From Gammaproteobacteria bacterium (GTDB taxonomy: Bacteria; Pseudomonadota; Gammaproteobacteria; Steroidobacterales; Steroidobacteraceae): DNA of 40,287 nucleotides. The position numbers were made by a program, and so were the translations under genes. Under the pieces are notes generated by a model, which was not told where the DNA came from, did no database searches, and worked only from the letters and a program-made list of their open reading frames with translations. This document shows positions 7,489 to 16,053 of this stretch, piece after piece; positions within the stretch are counted from its first letter, which is position 1; every line of letters begins with the position of its first letter. The DNA lies in contig JAQGOF010000234.1 in NCBI GenBank assembly GCA_028293745.1, positions 1-40,287 of the forward strand. The letters run 5' to 3'.

Positions 7489-8511
7489 ATGCAATCTGGT
7501 CGTTCGGCGGCGCCGGTCGTCGCCATCGTCGGGGCCACGGGCGCCGTCGGAATCGAGTTGTTGGGATGTCTCGAGCGGCGCAACTTCCCAATGTCGGAGT
7601 TGCGATTGTTCGCATCCGCCCGCTCTGCCGGCAAGACCCTGCCGTTCCGCGGCAAGCCGCTTGCGGTCCGTGAGCTGACCGAAGACGGATTGAACGGGGT
7701 CAACATTGGATTGTTCTCCGCCGGGAGCTCGACGTCCAAGCGTTTCGCACCCGTCGCCGTCAGCAAGGGAGCGGTGGTTGTCGATAACTCATCCGCGTTC
7801 CGCATGGATGCCGGTGTGCCGCTGGTCGTTCCGGAAATCAACCCGGCGAGCGTGCGCGAGCACAAGGGTATCATTGCCAATCCCAACTGCGCTGCCATCA
7901 TCTCCATCACGCCGTTGTGGCCGATTCATCGGACCAACAGGATCCGCAGACTCACTCTCTCGACCTATCAGGCAGCTTCGGGCGCCGGCGCTGCGGCGAT
8001 GGAGGAGTTGCGCGAGTCCACTCGCGCCTATCTCGATGGCCGCGAGTACCGCAACACCGTTCTGCCACACCCGTACGCGTTCAATCTCTTCAGTCACAAC
8101 ACGCGGATCGATCCTGCGACGGGCTACAACGAGGAAGAGACCAAGGTCATTCAGGAGACGCGCAAGATCTTCGGGGATTCGGAGATTCGGGTTTCGGCGA
8201 CGTGTGTGCGCGTGCCGGTGTTGCGCGCTCATTGCGTCTCGTTGACTTTCGAATGCGAGCGCCCGATCAGCGCTGCTGCCGTGCGCGAAATCCTCGCTGG
8301 CGCGCCGGGGGTCAAGCTCGTCGATGATCCTGAGAAGAACTACTTCCCGATGCCGAAGGATGCATCCGGCCAGGACCCCATTCTTGTCGGTCGAATCAGA
8401 CAGGACCTGAGCGATCCGAGCGGCCATTCGGTTGCGATGTTCGTCGCGGGTGATCAGCTTCTGAAGGGCGCAGCGCTGAATGCGGTGCAAATTGCGGAAC
8501 AGTTACTCTAG
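7489..8511 (+). CDS. asd: Aspartate-semialdehyde dehydrogenase
   Basis: A 340-residue enzyme that reduces beta-aspartyl phosphate to aspartate semialdehyde, the branch point to lysine/diaminopimelate, threonine and methionine. Seen are the NADP-binding GATGAVG (15-21), SAGSSTS (78-84), the nucleophile Cys134 in NPNC, the substrate segment YQAASGAGAAAMEEL, and the catalytic Arg/His region RVPVLRAHC. Length and motifs fit the Gram-positive/archaeal-like Asd branch of about 335-340 aa, and not the 367-aa E. coli type. ATG 7489 has a GGGAG Shine-Dalgarno about 8 nt upstream. It is transcribed separately from rlmKL or read through the hairpin at 7420-7449. A GC-rich hairpin at 8541-8560 follows. 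Confidence 0.95.
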   Translation: MQSGRSAAPVVAIVGATGAVGIELLGCLERRNFPMSELRLFASARSAGKTLPFRGKPLAVRELTEDGLNGVNIGLFSAGSSTSKRFAPVAVSKGAVVVDNSSAFRMDAGVPLVVPEINPASVREHKGIIANPNCAAIISITPLWPIHRTNRIRRLTLSTYQAASGAGAAAMEELRESTRAYLDGREYRNTVLPHPYAFNLFSHNTRIDPATGYNEEETKVIQETRKIFGDSEIRVSATCVRVPVLRAHCVSLTFECERPISAAAVREILAGAPGVKLVDDPEKNYFPMPKDASGQDPILVGRIRQDLSDPSGHSVAMFVAGDQLLKGAALNAVQIAEQLL

Positions 8512-8540
8512 TTTGGAAAACCGTTCGGCTACCTTCCGCG

Positions 8541-8560
8541 GGCGCGCGCCTGCGCGCGCC
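8541..8560 (+). repeat. GC-rich hairpin between asd and the His-rich gene
   Basis: Perfect 8-bp arms GGCGCGCG (8541-8548) and CGCGCGCC (8553-8560) with a 4-nt loop. There is no T-run, so termination is doubtful. The same arms recur with another loop at 39798-39817. Confidence 0.45.
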
Positions 8561-8581
8561 TATTGCGAGAAGGAATCGGTT

Positions 8582-9100
8582 ATGAAAACAGCATATTGCC
8601 TCGGAGTGGTCGCCGCTCTGGCGTTGGGAGCTACGGCTGCCCATGCTGATGTGGATATTGCAGTGGCCATTCAAGGAGAGATTGCGCCGGGTGTCTATGG
8701 TCGCATAGACCTCAATGGCCGGCCGCCGCCGCCGTTGGTCTATGCCAGGCCGGTAATCATTGAGCAGCCTCCGACGCATGTGGTTGTGGCAGAACCGCTC
8801 TATCTGCACGTTCCGCCCGAGCACGCACGGTCCTGGCGTCTGCACTGTCGCGAGTATCATGCGTGCAACAGGCAGGTGTATTTCGTGAGGTCACAGGAAT
8901 ACGAGCCTGGGTACGTCCGTGGCAGGGAGCATGAGCGGCATGAGGAGCACGAGCGCCGCCAAGAACATCGCGATGAACGCCGGGAAGAACACCGCGATGA
9001 ACGGCGCGATGAGCATCATGAGGAGCACCGCGAGCACCACGATCATGAGGGCGACCATGACCATGGCGACCATGATCATGGCGACCATGATCATGGCTAG
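8582..9100 (+). CDS. Secreted protein with His/Asp/Glu/Arg-rich tail
   Basis: A 172-residue protein not recognised as a characterised family. ATG 8582 has an AAGGA Shine-Dalgarno 7 nt upstream and gives a classical signal peptide (MKTAYCLGVVAALALGATAAHA), so it is exported to the periplasm. The mature part contains VDIAVAIQGEIAPGVYGRID, a Pro-rich segment and a small folded region with two Cys (HCREYHAC). From about residue 118 on it is almost only His, Arg, Glu and Asp, ending in three exact GDHDH units. The YGRIDLNG...PPPLVYARPV pattern is seen in many small periplasmic proteins of beta/gammaproteobacteria of unknown role. The tail could bind divalent metals such as Ni, Zn or Cu; this is inference from composition. 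Confidence 0.8.
   Translation: MKTAYCLGVVAALALGATAAHADVDIAVAIQGEIAPGVYGRIDLNGRPPPPLVYARPVIIEQPPTHVVVAEPLYLHVPPEHARSWRLHCREYHACNRQVYFVRSQEYEPGYVRGREHERHEEHERRQEHRDERREEHRDERRDEHHEEHREHHDHEGDHDHGDHDHGDHDHG
9050..9094 (+). repeat. Three 15-bp tandem repeats coding GDHDH
   Basis: Three consecutive 15-nt units (9050-9064, 9065-9079, 9080-9094), the last two identical and the first with one C/T change, encode the His/Asp tail of the exported protein. Length variation between strains by slippage is possible. Confidence 0.85.
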
Positions 9101-9127
9101 GACCGAACGCCGCGGAAGCCCCGGAAG

Positions 9128-10426
9128 CTACAACAGGTCCTTGATCCTGTAGTACAGCATAGCCAACACCAATGCCGGGCGGCGCAAGGCGGCGCCGCCC
9201 GGAAAGTTGGCATGCGGAATTCGTGCGAACACGTCGAACCGCTCTGCCGTGCCGGCAATCGCCTCCGCCACGAGCTTGCCGGCAATGCCCGTCAATGCAA
9301 TGCCGTGGCCCGAAAACCCTTGCAGAAAATACACGTTCGGCGCGAGTCGTCCGAAGTGGGGCGCCCGGTTCAGCGTAATGTCGACATCACCGCCCCACGC
9401 GTAATCGATACGCACGTCTGAGAGTTGCGGAAATACCCCCAGCATCCGCGTGCGCGTGGCACTCGGAGCATCGAATGACGACAGCCCCGAATAATTCACG
9501 CGCCCCCCAAACAGCAACCGGTGATCGGCCGAGAGCCGGAAGTAATCCAATACCCAGTTCATGTCGCTGACCGCCGCGTTGTTGGTAATCAGCTCCCGGG
9601 CGCGCGCCGCACCGAGCGGCTCTGTCGCCACGATGTATGTGGCGACCGCCATTATTTTCGACGCGAGTGCGCGTACCGTATCGCCCAGGTAGACGTTACC
9701 GCACAGAACAACATATTTGCTACGTGCTTCCCCGTTGGAAGTCCGAACCCGTGCCGTGCCGCCAGTCGCATTGTTGGCGCTGTTGATGAAATCGATGGCG
9801 CGCGTGCCCTCGAAGATCTGAGCACCAGCCCGCTCGGCTGCTGCAGCGAGTCCCAACGTGTAGTTCAGTGGGTGAAGGTGGCCGCTGTGGCTGTCATACA
9901 GCGCACTGATGTAACGATCTGTCGCCAACACCGAGCGGACCTCGTCGCGCGGCATGTAACGCACACTTCGATACTGGTACTTATCGCGCAGCTCTTCGAG
10001 CTCGGACCGGAGGTCCGCGTCGTGACGCTGTTTGATGGCCGTCAACATTTGGCCGTCGGCCCAGTCGCAATCAACCCGGTGTTTCGCGATCAATTCGCGA
10101 ATCAACGCCAGCGCCTCGACCGTCACGTCCCACAGGATGCGCGCGGCGTCGGGACCGACCAGCCGTTCGACCTTGGACTGGGGCGCAGCGAGTCCATAGA
10201 TCGCCTGGCCGCCGCTGCGGCCCGACGCACCCCACCCAATACGATTCTCCTCGAGGAGCACGACGCGATAGCCGCGCTCTGCCAGGTGCAACGCCGCCGA
10301 GCAGCCGGCGATGCCCCCACCCACCACGCACACATCGCAATCCACGGTTCCGGCCAGTACAGGCCGTTGGGGCGCCGGGTGCGCAGAGGCTGCGTAATAG
10401 GACTGGGCGTGCGGCTGGATGGCCAT
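9128..10426 (-). CDS. puuB: PuuB-like gamma-glutamylputrescine oxidase (FAD)
   Basis: A 432-residue FAD-dependent amine oxidase of the DAO/glycine oxidase fold. The N-terminal dinucleotide motif VVGGGIAGCSAAL (GGGIAG 36-41) ends with the ribose-binding Glu60. ENRIGWGASGRSGGQAIYG is the typical PuuB/YgaF-like segment, and the C-terminal FLQGFSGHGIALTGIAGKL closes the FAD site. Length agrees with E. coli PuuB (426 aa). It oxidises gamma-glutamylputrescine to gamma-glutamyl-gamma-aminobutyraldehyde with O2, giving H2O2 and ammonia. It is divergent from puuD across a 258-bp region and convergent with the His-rich gene, 27 bp away. Confidence 0.92.
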   Translation of the reverse strand: MAIQPHAQSYYAASAHPAPQRPVLAGTVDCDVCVVGGGIAGCSAALHLAERGYRVVLLEENRIGWGASGRSGGQAIYGLAAPQSKVERLVGPDAARILWDVTVEALALIRELIAKHRVDCDWADGQMLTAIKQRHDADLRSELEELRDKYQYRSVRYMPRDEVRSVLATDRYISALYDSHSGHLHPLNYTLGLAAAAERAGAQIFEGTRAIDFINSANNATGGTARVRTSNGEARSKYVVLCGNVYLGDTVRALASKIMAVATYIVATEPLGAARARELITNNAAVSDMNWVLDYFRLSADHRLLFGGRVNYSGLSSFDAPSATRTRMLGVFPQLSDVRIDYAWGGDVDITLNRAPHFGRLAPNVYFLQGFSGHGIALTGIAGKLVAEAIAGTAERFDVFARIPHANFPGGAALRRPALVLAMLYYRIKDLL

Positions 10427-10650
10427 GGTTCGAGGTCGGAAGACTGTGTTTAGGATATTTTGACGCGTGGGGCGGCGCCGGCGCGGGTGCAGGATAGCGA
10501 CCAGCGCACATTACGGGCAAATCGGGTGCACGTGGAACGGCCATTCTTAAGCCTTCGCCGCGTTTCGGGCCGCCGGTGGACGGGACAGCCCGCGGGGCTC
10601 GAGCTGTGGTCTAATAGGCCGTTCTGTGGAGAATTCGCCGGTGGGTTTGT

Positions 10651-10665
10651 TAATTATAATAAACA
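10651..10665 (+). promoter_or_regulatory. PuuR-like operator / -10 element in puuB-puuD intergenic region
   Basis: The sequence TAATTATAATAAACA stands in an unusually AT-rich patch 20 nt before the puuD start. It matches 12 of 15 positions of the E. coli PuuR site as I remember it (AAAATATAATGAACA). It also contains a perfect TATAAT (10655-10660), but no good -35 lies 16-18 bp upstream. An overlapping promoter and operator is plausible; binding is inferred. Confidence 0.5.
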
Positions 10666-10684
10666 CCGCCTGGCACCAGCCGTC

Positions 10685-11449
10685 ATGGCCGCCGTTCGTC
10701 CATTAATCGGTATTCCCGCGGACCGTCGCATGCTCGGTCTGCACCCGTTTCACGTCGTTGGCGACAAGTACGCCCGCGCTGTGCTCGACGCTGCAACCGG
10801 CTTGCCGCTGTTGATCCCTGCGCTGGCCGAAGAATTGGGAATGGACGACCTGCTGGCCCGTCTGGATGGCGTCATGTTTACTGGAAGTGCGTCGAATGTG
10901 GAGCCGCATCACTACTCCGGGCCACCCAGCGACCCTGGAACCTTGCACGACCCGGCGCGGGATGCGACTACGCTGCCGCTCATTCGCAAGGCCGTGGCTG
11001 CCGGTATCCCGGTGTTGGGCATCTGCCGGGGATTCCAGGAAATGAATGTCGCGTTCGGCGGGACGCTGCACCAGAAGGTGCACGAAGTCGAGGGCAGGCT
11101 CGATCACCGCGAGGACGTGAAGCTCGAACTGGATGTGCAGTATGGCCCGGCGCACGAGGTGATCCTGGAGCCGCAGGGCCTGTTGCGCAGCCTGGCGGGA
11201 CAGGACCGGATCACGGTCAACTCATTGCACGCCCAAGGCATAAACGGGCTGGGTGAGGACCTGTCGGTCGAGGCCCGGGCGCCGGATGGACTCGTGGAAG
11301 CATTCCGGGTGCGGCACGCGAAGAGTTTCGCAATGGCCGTGCAGTGGCATCCCGAGTGGAAGGTACTGAGCAATCCGTTTTCGCGCGCGCTGTTTGCGGC
11401 CTTCGGTGCCGCTGCACGCGAGTACATGCAGATGCGGCGCATCGGTTGA
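10685..11449 (+). CDS. puuD: Gamma-glutamyl-GABA hydrolase PuuD
   Basis: A 254-residue class I glutamine amidotransferase-like peptidase (peptidase C26), the same length as E. coli PuuD. The nucleophile is Cys114 in VLGICRGFQEMNV, and the catalytic His/Glu pair is in AVQWHPEWK near residue 220. IGIPADRR, MFTGSASNVEPHHY and NSLHAQGI are further PuuD-type segments. It splits gamma-glutamyl-GABA into glutamate and GABA, the last Puu step. ATG 10685 was chosen by family length; the open frame extends to 10460 but that part looks non-coding and holds the putative promoter. It is the first gene of the long plus-strand run with puuA 27 nt downstream. Confidence 0.94.
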   Translation: MAAVRPLIGIPADRRMLGLHPFHVVGDKYARAVLDAATGLPLLIPALAEELGMDDLLARLDGVMFTGSASNVEPHHYSGPPSDPGTLHDPARDATTLPLIRKAVAAGIPVLGICRGFQEMNVAFGGTLHQKVHEVEGRLDHREDVKLELDVQYGPAHEVILEPQGLLRSLAGQDRITVNSLHAQGINGLGEDLSVEARAPDGLVEAFRVRHAKSFAMAVQWHPEWKVLSNPFSRALFAAFGAAAREYMQMRRIG

Positions 11450-11476
11450 CCGGCGCGCCCAACAAAGGTTTTTTCT

Positions 11477-12817
11477 ATGGTGAGTGAGATCCAGCAATTC
11501 TTCCGCGACCACGGCATTTCCGAGGTCGAGGCCATCATTCCTGACATGGCGGGCATTGCGCGCGGCAAGATCATGCCCGCGGCGAAGTTTGCGGAGGACG
11601 AGGGTATGCGTTTGCCCGAAAGCGTCTTCCTGCAGACGGTGACGGGTGACTACCCTCCTGACCCCGGTGAGGCAATGAGCCCCGCGGAAATTGATATCGT
11701 TCTGAAGGCTGATCCCAAGACGGTGCGCCGCGTACCCTGGGCGGCCGAGCCGACCGCCCAGGTCATACACGACTGTTTCTATTCGGACGGCCGCCGGGTT
11801 TCCATGGCTCCGCGCCACGTTCTGCGCAACGTTCTCGAGCTGTATGCACAGCGCGGTTGGGAGCCCGTGGTGGCTCCGGAGCTGGAGTTCTACCTCATCG
11901 AGCAGAACAAGGACTCCGACTACCCGCTGCGGCCGCCGGTTGGGCGATCCGGCCGTGCGGAGCCCGGCCGACAGTCCTACAGCATCGCGGCCGTCAACGA
12001 GTTCGATCCCCTGTTCGATGACATCTATCAGTTCTGCGAAGACCAGGACATCGAGATCGACACGCTCATTCACGAGGATGGGCCGGCGCAGATGGAGATC
12101 AACCTGATTCACGGCTACCCGTTGGATCTCGCCGACCAGGCTTTCCTCTTCAAGCGCACGGCGCGCGAGGCCGCGTTGCGCCACAAGATCTACGCCACTT
12201 TCATGGCCAAGCCCCACGCGAAGGAACCCGGCAGCGCCATGCACATCCACCAGAGCGTGGTGGATACGAAAACACGCAAGAACATCTTCAGCAATGCCGA
12301 TGGCACGCCATCGAACCTGTTCTTCGCGCACATTGCCGGGCTGCAGAAATACATGCCTGCCGCCATGGGATTGTTCTGCGCGAACGTCAATTCCTATCGC
12401 CGCCTGACCCGTTACCTGTCGGCGCCCATCAATGTGCATTGGGGGTACGACAACCGCACGGCCGGCCTGCGTGTTCCGATGTCGAGCGCCGATGCGCGCC
12501 GTGTCGAGAATCGCGTCGGCGGGGCCGATGCCAACCCCTATATTGCAATCGCGGCATCGCTCGCATGCGGATACCTCGGAATGATCGAGAACTTGCAGCC
12601 CACCGACCCGATCACCGGCAGCGCCCACGATCTGCCTTTCGGTCTGCCGCGCTCGCTGGATGAGGCACTGCGTAAGCTGCGCGAGTCGCAACCGCTCGTG
12701 AAGCTGCTGGGCGAGGCATTCGTGTCGGCATTCACGATTGTCAAGGAAGCGGAATACGAGGTTTTTCTACAGGTCATCAGCTCCTGGGAGAGAGAGCACC
12801 TGCTGCTGAACGTCTGA
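11477..12817 (+). CDS. puuA: Gamma-glutamylputrescine synthetase PuuA
   Basis: A 446-residue member of the glutamine synthetase fold family, somewhat shorter than E. coli PuuA (472 aa). The N-terminal segment IIPDMAGIARGKIMPAAKF is typical of GlnA-like polyamine ligases. The metal/glutamate sites are seen in PELEFYLIE, GPAQMEINL and AMHIHQSV, and the nucleotide/substrate arginines in NVHWGYDNRTAGLRVP and ADARRVENRVGGADANPY. It joins glutamate to putrescine with ATP, the committing Puu step. The classic tyrosine-adenylylation loop of GlnA is not obvious. ATG 11477 has an AAAGG Shine-Dalgarno. It follows puuD and precedes the polyamine transporter, which supports a putrescine rather than nitrogen-assimilation role. 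Confidence 0.93.
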   Translation: MVSEIQQFFRDHGISEVEAIIPDMAGIARGKIMPAAKFAEDEGMRLPESVFLQTVTGDYPPDPGEAMSPAEIDIVLKADPKTVRRVPWAAEPTAQVIHDCFYSDGRRVSMAPRHVLRNVLELYAQRGWEPVVAPELEFYLIEQNKDSDYPLRPPVGRSGRAEPGRQSYSIAAVNEFDPLFDDIYQFCEDQDIEIDTLIHEDGPAQMEINLIHGYPLDLADQAFLFKRTAREAALRHKIYATFMAKPHAKEPGSAMHIHQSVVDTKTRKNIFSNADGTPSNLFFAHIAGLQKYMPAAMGLFCANVNSYRRLTRYLSAPINVHWGYDNRTAGLRVPMSSADARRVENRVGGADANPYIAIAASLACGYLGMIENLQPTDPITGSAHDLPFGLPRSLDEALRKLRESQPLVKLLGEAFVSAFTIVKEAEYEVFLQVISSWEREHLLLNV

Positions 12818-12837
12818 ATGTTATATAAAGCCAAACG

Positions 12838-13980
12838 ATGAAGAACCTCCTGGGTGCATTGTGTTTGGGCGTGGTACTGGCAGGCTGTGGCGGGGGTGCC
12901 AAGGGGCCTGCCCCGGAAGGGGGCACCGCCCCGGCCTCATCCGGAGCCGGTGAGGAGGAGAAGGTCCTCAATGTCTACAACTGGTCCGACTACATCGAGC
13001 CCAGCGTGCTCGCGGATTTCTCGAAAAAGACGGGCATCAAGGTCAACTACGACGTTTTCGATGCCAACGAGGTACTCGAAACCAAGCTGTTGACGGGACA
13101 CACGAACTACGACGTGGTCGTCCCCTCCGCGCCGTTTCTGCAGCGGCAGATCAAGGCCGGCGTGTTCCAGAAACTGGACAAGTCCCAACTGCCCAATCTG
13201 AAGTACCTGGACCCCAATATGCTCGAGAAGATTGCGGTGTACGACCCGGGCAACGAGCATAGCGTCCCGTACATGTGGGTGACCTCCGGACCGGGCTACA
13301 ACGAGGCCAAGATCAAGGAGCGCATGCCCGATGCTCCCGCGGACAGCCTGCGGATGTTCTATGACCCCGCCGTAATCTCCAAATTCAAGGACTGCGGCGT
13401 GTCGGTACTCGACGCGCCCTCCGAGGTCGTCGGCACCGTCCTGATCTACCTGGGTAAGGACCCCAGGAGCGAATCGCAAGATGATCTGAAGGCAGCCGAG
13501 GCTGTGTTGTTGTCCATTCGTCCCTACCTGCGTTATGTGCACTCGTCCCGATACATCGACGATCTTGCCAACGGCGAAACCTGTCTTGCGCTGGGGTGGT
13601 CGGGTGATGTGAAGCAAGCCCGCGACCGTGCAAAGGACGCCGGCAAGGGAATCGAGATCAAGTACGCCATCCCGCGGGAAGGCACCATCATGAACTTCGA
13701 CATGCTCGCCATTCCAACGGATGCGCCGCATCCGCACAATGCGCACCTGTTCATCAACTATCTGCTCGAGCCCGAAGTCGCGGCCAAGAATTCGAACCTG
13801 GTGAAATACGCCAATATCAACACCGCCTCGACACCGATGCTGGTCGATGCGGTGAAGGGCGACCCGAACATCTATCCACCGCCGGACATCCAGGCAAAGC
13901 TGGTTCCGGAGCCCCCGCGGTCGCAGGAGTATCAGCGGCTGTTGACGCGCACCTGGACGCGCTTCAAGACTGGTAAATGA
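12838..13980 (+). CDS. potF: PotF-like putrescine/spermidine-binding lipoprotein
   Basis: A 380-residue ABC-transporter substrate-binding protein. It begins with a lipoprotein signal (lipobox LAGC, Cys17), then a Gly/Pro/Ala linker to about residue 40 and the PotD/PotF fold. Characteristic are LNVYNWSDYIEPSVLADF, TGHTNYDVVVPSAPFLQRQI and LGWSGDVKQA (Trp254/Asp257, the polyamine-binding WSGD), plus PREGTIMNFDMLAIP with Glu281 and Asp288. E. coli PotF is a free periplasmic protein; here the N-terminus predicts a lipid anchor. It starts 20 nt after puuA, in a clear operon with potG, potH and potI. Putrescine preference is inferred from the puu context; spermidine cannot be excluded. Confidence 0.92.
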   Translation: MKNLLGALCLGVVLAGCGGGAKGPAPEGGTAPASSGAGEEEKVLNVYNWSDYIEPSVLADFSKKTGIKVNYDVFDANEVLETKLLTGHTNYDVVVPSAPFLQRQIKAGVFQKLDKSQLPNLKYLDPNMLEKIAVYDPGNEHSVPYMWVTSGPGYNEAKIKERMPDAPADSLRMFYDPAVISKFKDCGVSVLDAPSEVVGTVLIYLGKDPRSESQDDLKAAEAVLLSIRPYLRYVHSSRYIDDLANGETCLALGWSGDVKQARDRAKDAGKGIEIKYAIPREGTIMNFDMLAIPTDAPHPHNAHLFINYLLEPEVAAKNSNLVKYANINTASTPMLVDAVKGDPNIYPPPDIQAKLVPEPPRSQEYQRLLTRTWTRFKTGK

Positions 13981-13996
13981 GCGCAGAACATCCGTA

Positions 13997-15148
13997 GTGA
14001 GCACGCAACCGTCCGGGCCGACCGCTCAAGCCCCGTATCTTCGCATCGAGAACGTCACCAAGCGGTTCGGTGACTTCGTAGCCGTAAACGACGTTTCGCT
14101 GCACGTGCAGCGCGGCGAGATCTTCTGCCTGTTGGGTGGCTCGGGCTCGGGCAAGACCACGTTGCTGCGCATGCTGGCCGGCTTTGAGACTCCCACCTCC
14201 GGGAAGATCTACATCGACGGGCAGGACATGAGCGAGATCCCGCCGTACGACCGTCCAGTCAACATGATGTTTCAGTCGTATGCCCTGTTTCCGCATATGA
14301 GCGTCGAGAAGAATGTGGCGTTCGGCCTCGAGCAGGAGCGGCTCGGGCGGCAGGAGATCAAGAGGCGGGTGGGAGAGATCCTCGAGATCATCAAGATGAC
14401 TCCCTATCTCGCCCGCAAGCCCCACCAACTCTCCGGCGGTCAGCGGCAGCGCGTGGCGCTGGCGCGAGCGCTGGTCAAGCGGCCGAAGCTGCTGTTGCTG
14501 GATGAGCCCCTGGCTGCGCTGGATCGAAAGCTGCGGGAGCACACCCAATTCGAGCTGATCAACATCCAGGAGCAGCTCGGTGTGACGTTCGTCGTCGTGA
14601 CCCACGATCAGGAGGAGGCCATGACGCTTTCTTCCCGCATGGGTGTCATGAACCACGGCCAAATCGTTCAGGTAGGCACGCCGACCGACATCTACGAGTT
14701 CCCGGCCACCCGGTTCGTCGCGGACTTCATCGGCTCGGTCAACATGTTCGAGGGCAAGCTCATCGAGGATGAGCCGGATTTCGTGCGGATCCGCTGTGAG
14801 GATCTGGGCGGTATCGTCTACGTCAACCACGGAATCAGCTCTGCGCCCGATGCAACAGTGTGGGTGGCCGTGCGGCCCGAGAAGATCAATCTCAGCAGGC
14901 ATCCGCCGGCACCGGCGGGCGGAGCACATCAGCCCGAGGCGGGCGCCGGCGAAAATACCGTGCGCGGCACGGTAAAAGAGATAGCGTACATGGGCGACAT
15001 GTCCATCTATCTCGTGCGGGTCGAGTCGGGCAGGACTATTCGGGTGACCATTCCGAACGTAGCGCGGCATATGGAAGACCGGATCACCTGGGATGAAACC
15101 GTCTATGTGTCGTGGCACGCGGCGAGTCCCGTCGTGCTGACGCGGTAG
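13997..15148 (+). CDS. potG: Polyamine ABC transporter ATP-binding protein
   Basis: A 383-residue ABC ATPase of the PotA/PotG type. Walker A is GGSGSGKT (47-54), the Q-loop is MMFQSYALFPHM, the signature LSGGQRQRVALARAL lies near 145-159, Walker B plus D-loop is LLLLDEPLAALD, and the H-loop is VVVTHDQEEAM. The C-terminal third is a TOBE regulatory domain (ADFIGSVNMFEGKL, then WVAVRPEKINL). It energises uptake of putrescine/spermidine from the cytoplasmic face. The start is a GTG 16 nt after potF. The TOBE region contains a Pro/Ala/Gly-rich insertion (PPAPAGGAHQPEAGAGE), probably a surface loop. Confidence 0.94.
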   Translation: MSTQPSGPTAQAPYLRIENVTKRFGDFVAVNDVSLHVQRGEIFCLLGGSGSGKTTLLRMLAGFETPTSGKIYIDGQDMSEIPPYDRPVNMMFQSYALFPHMSVEKNVAFGLEQERLGRQEIKRRVGEILEIIKMTPYLARKPHQLSGGQRQRVALARALVKRPKLLLLDEPLAALDRKLREHTQFELINIQEQLGVTFVVVTHDQEEAMTLSSRMGVMNHGQIVQVGTPTDIYEFPATRFVADFIGSVNMFEGKLIEDEPDFVRIRCEDLGGIVYVNHGISSAPDATVWVAVRPEKINLSRHPPAPAGGAHQPEAGAGENTVRGTVKEIAYMGDMSIYLVRVESGRTIRVTIPNVARHMEDRITWDETVYVSWHAASPVVLTR

Positions 15149-15153
15149 CTGCT

Positions 15154-16053
15154 GTGCCTCGTTTCAGCGCACATGCCGGAAGACGCATCGTCATTGCCAT
15201 TCCGACGGTGTGGTTGATAGTTCTGTTTCTGATCCCGTTCATCATCGTCTTCAAGATTTCGTTCTCGGAGGTGCGGCTGGCGATGCCGCCCTTCGCGCCG
15301 CTGCTCGAATGGCTCGACGGCAAGCTGGTGGCCATCAAGCTCAATTTCGCCAACTACGCCTTCCTGTTCACGGACGCGTTGTATGTCAGCTCATACCTGT
15401 ACTCGCTGAAAGTCGCCGCAATCTCGACGGTGTTTTGCCTGCTGCTCGGCTATCCGATGGCCTACGCAATTGCGCGCTCGAGTCCGACGTCGCGCAGCGT
15501 GCTGCTCATGTTGATCGTGCTGCCGTTCTGGACGTCGTTCCTGCTTCGGGTCTATGCATGGATCGGGCTGCTCAAAAGCAACGGCGTGATCAACAATGTG
15601 CTCATGTCGCTCGGTATCATTCACGAGCCCATTACGATGCTGCAGACTGACTTCGCGGTTTATATCGGCATCGTCTATTCGTACCTGCCCTTCATGATCC
15701 TGCCTTTGTATGCCAACCTCGAGAAACATGACCTGACGTTGATAGAGGCGGCGGCCGACCTGGGTGCGCGTCCGATCACCGCCTTCCTGAGGATTACGCT
15801 GCCGCAGTCGCTGCCCGGAATCATTGCCGGATCGCTGCTCGTGTTCATTCCTGCCGTGGGCGAATACGTGATTCCGTCGCTTCTGGGCCGGACCGATCAG
15901 CTCATGATCGGCCGGATACTCTCGGATGAGTTCTTCGAGAATCGAGACTGGCCGGTGGCGAGCGCGGTCGCCATCTTCATGCTGGGGCTGCTGGTGGTCC
16001 CCATCATGCTGTTCCAGCACTTCGAGAAACGCACCCTCGAGGCGGGCAAATGA
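15154..16053 (+). CDS. potH: Polyamine ABC transporter permease PotH-like
   Basis: A 299-residue inner-membrane permease of the PotH/PotB type. About six transmembrane helices are visible, starting with IVIAIPTVWLIVLFLIPFII. The ABC-coupling EAA loop is EAAADLGARPITAFLRITLP, which docks on the ATPase. SSYLYSLKVAAISTVFCLLLGYP and FWTSFLLRVYAWIGLL are typical PotB/PotH segments. I favour GTG 15154, 5 nt after the potG stop; an in-frame GTG at 15112 would overlap potG and add 14 polar residues. It overlaps potI by 4 nt (ATGA), indicating translational coupling. Confidence 0.92.
   Translation: MPRFSAHAGRRIVIAIPTVWLIVLFLIPFIIVFKISFSEVRLAMPPFAPLLEWLDGKLVAIKLNFANYAFLFTDALYVSSYLYSLKVAAISTVFCLLLGYPMAYAIARSSPTSRSVLLMLIVLPFWTSFLLRVYAWIGLLKSNGVINNVLMSLGIIHEPITMLQTDFAVYIGIVYSYLPFMILPLYANLEKHDLTLIEAAADLGARPITAFLRITLPQSLPGIIAGSLLVFIPAVGEYVIPSLLGRTDQLMIGRILSDEFFENRDWPVASAVAIFMLGLLVVPIMLFQHFEKRTLEAGK

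Noticed and set aside
9050..9094. Short tandem repeats considered as a CRISPR or intergenic repeat array
   Set aside because: Units are contiguous with no spacers and lie in frame inside the His-rich protein gene.
11222..12691. Long minus-strand open frame (489 codons) opposite puuA
   Set aside because: It lies antisense to a clearly conserved gene, gives an Arg/His/Val-rich product without domains, and is expected from codon bias in GC-rich DNA.
13964..15118. Long minus-strand open frame opposite potG
   Set aside because: Shadow of the ABC ATPase; no recognisable motif in translation.
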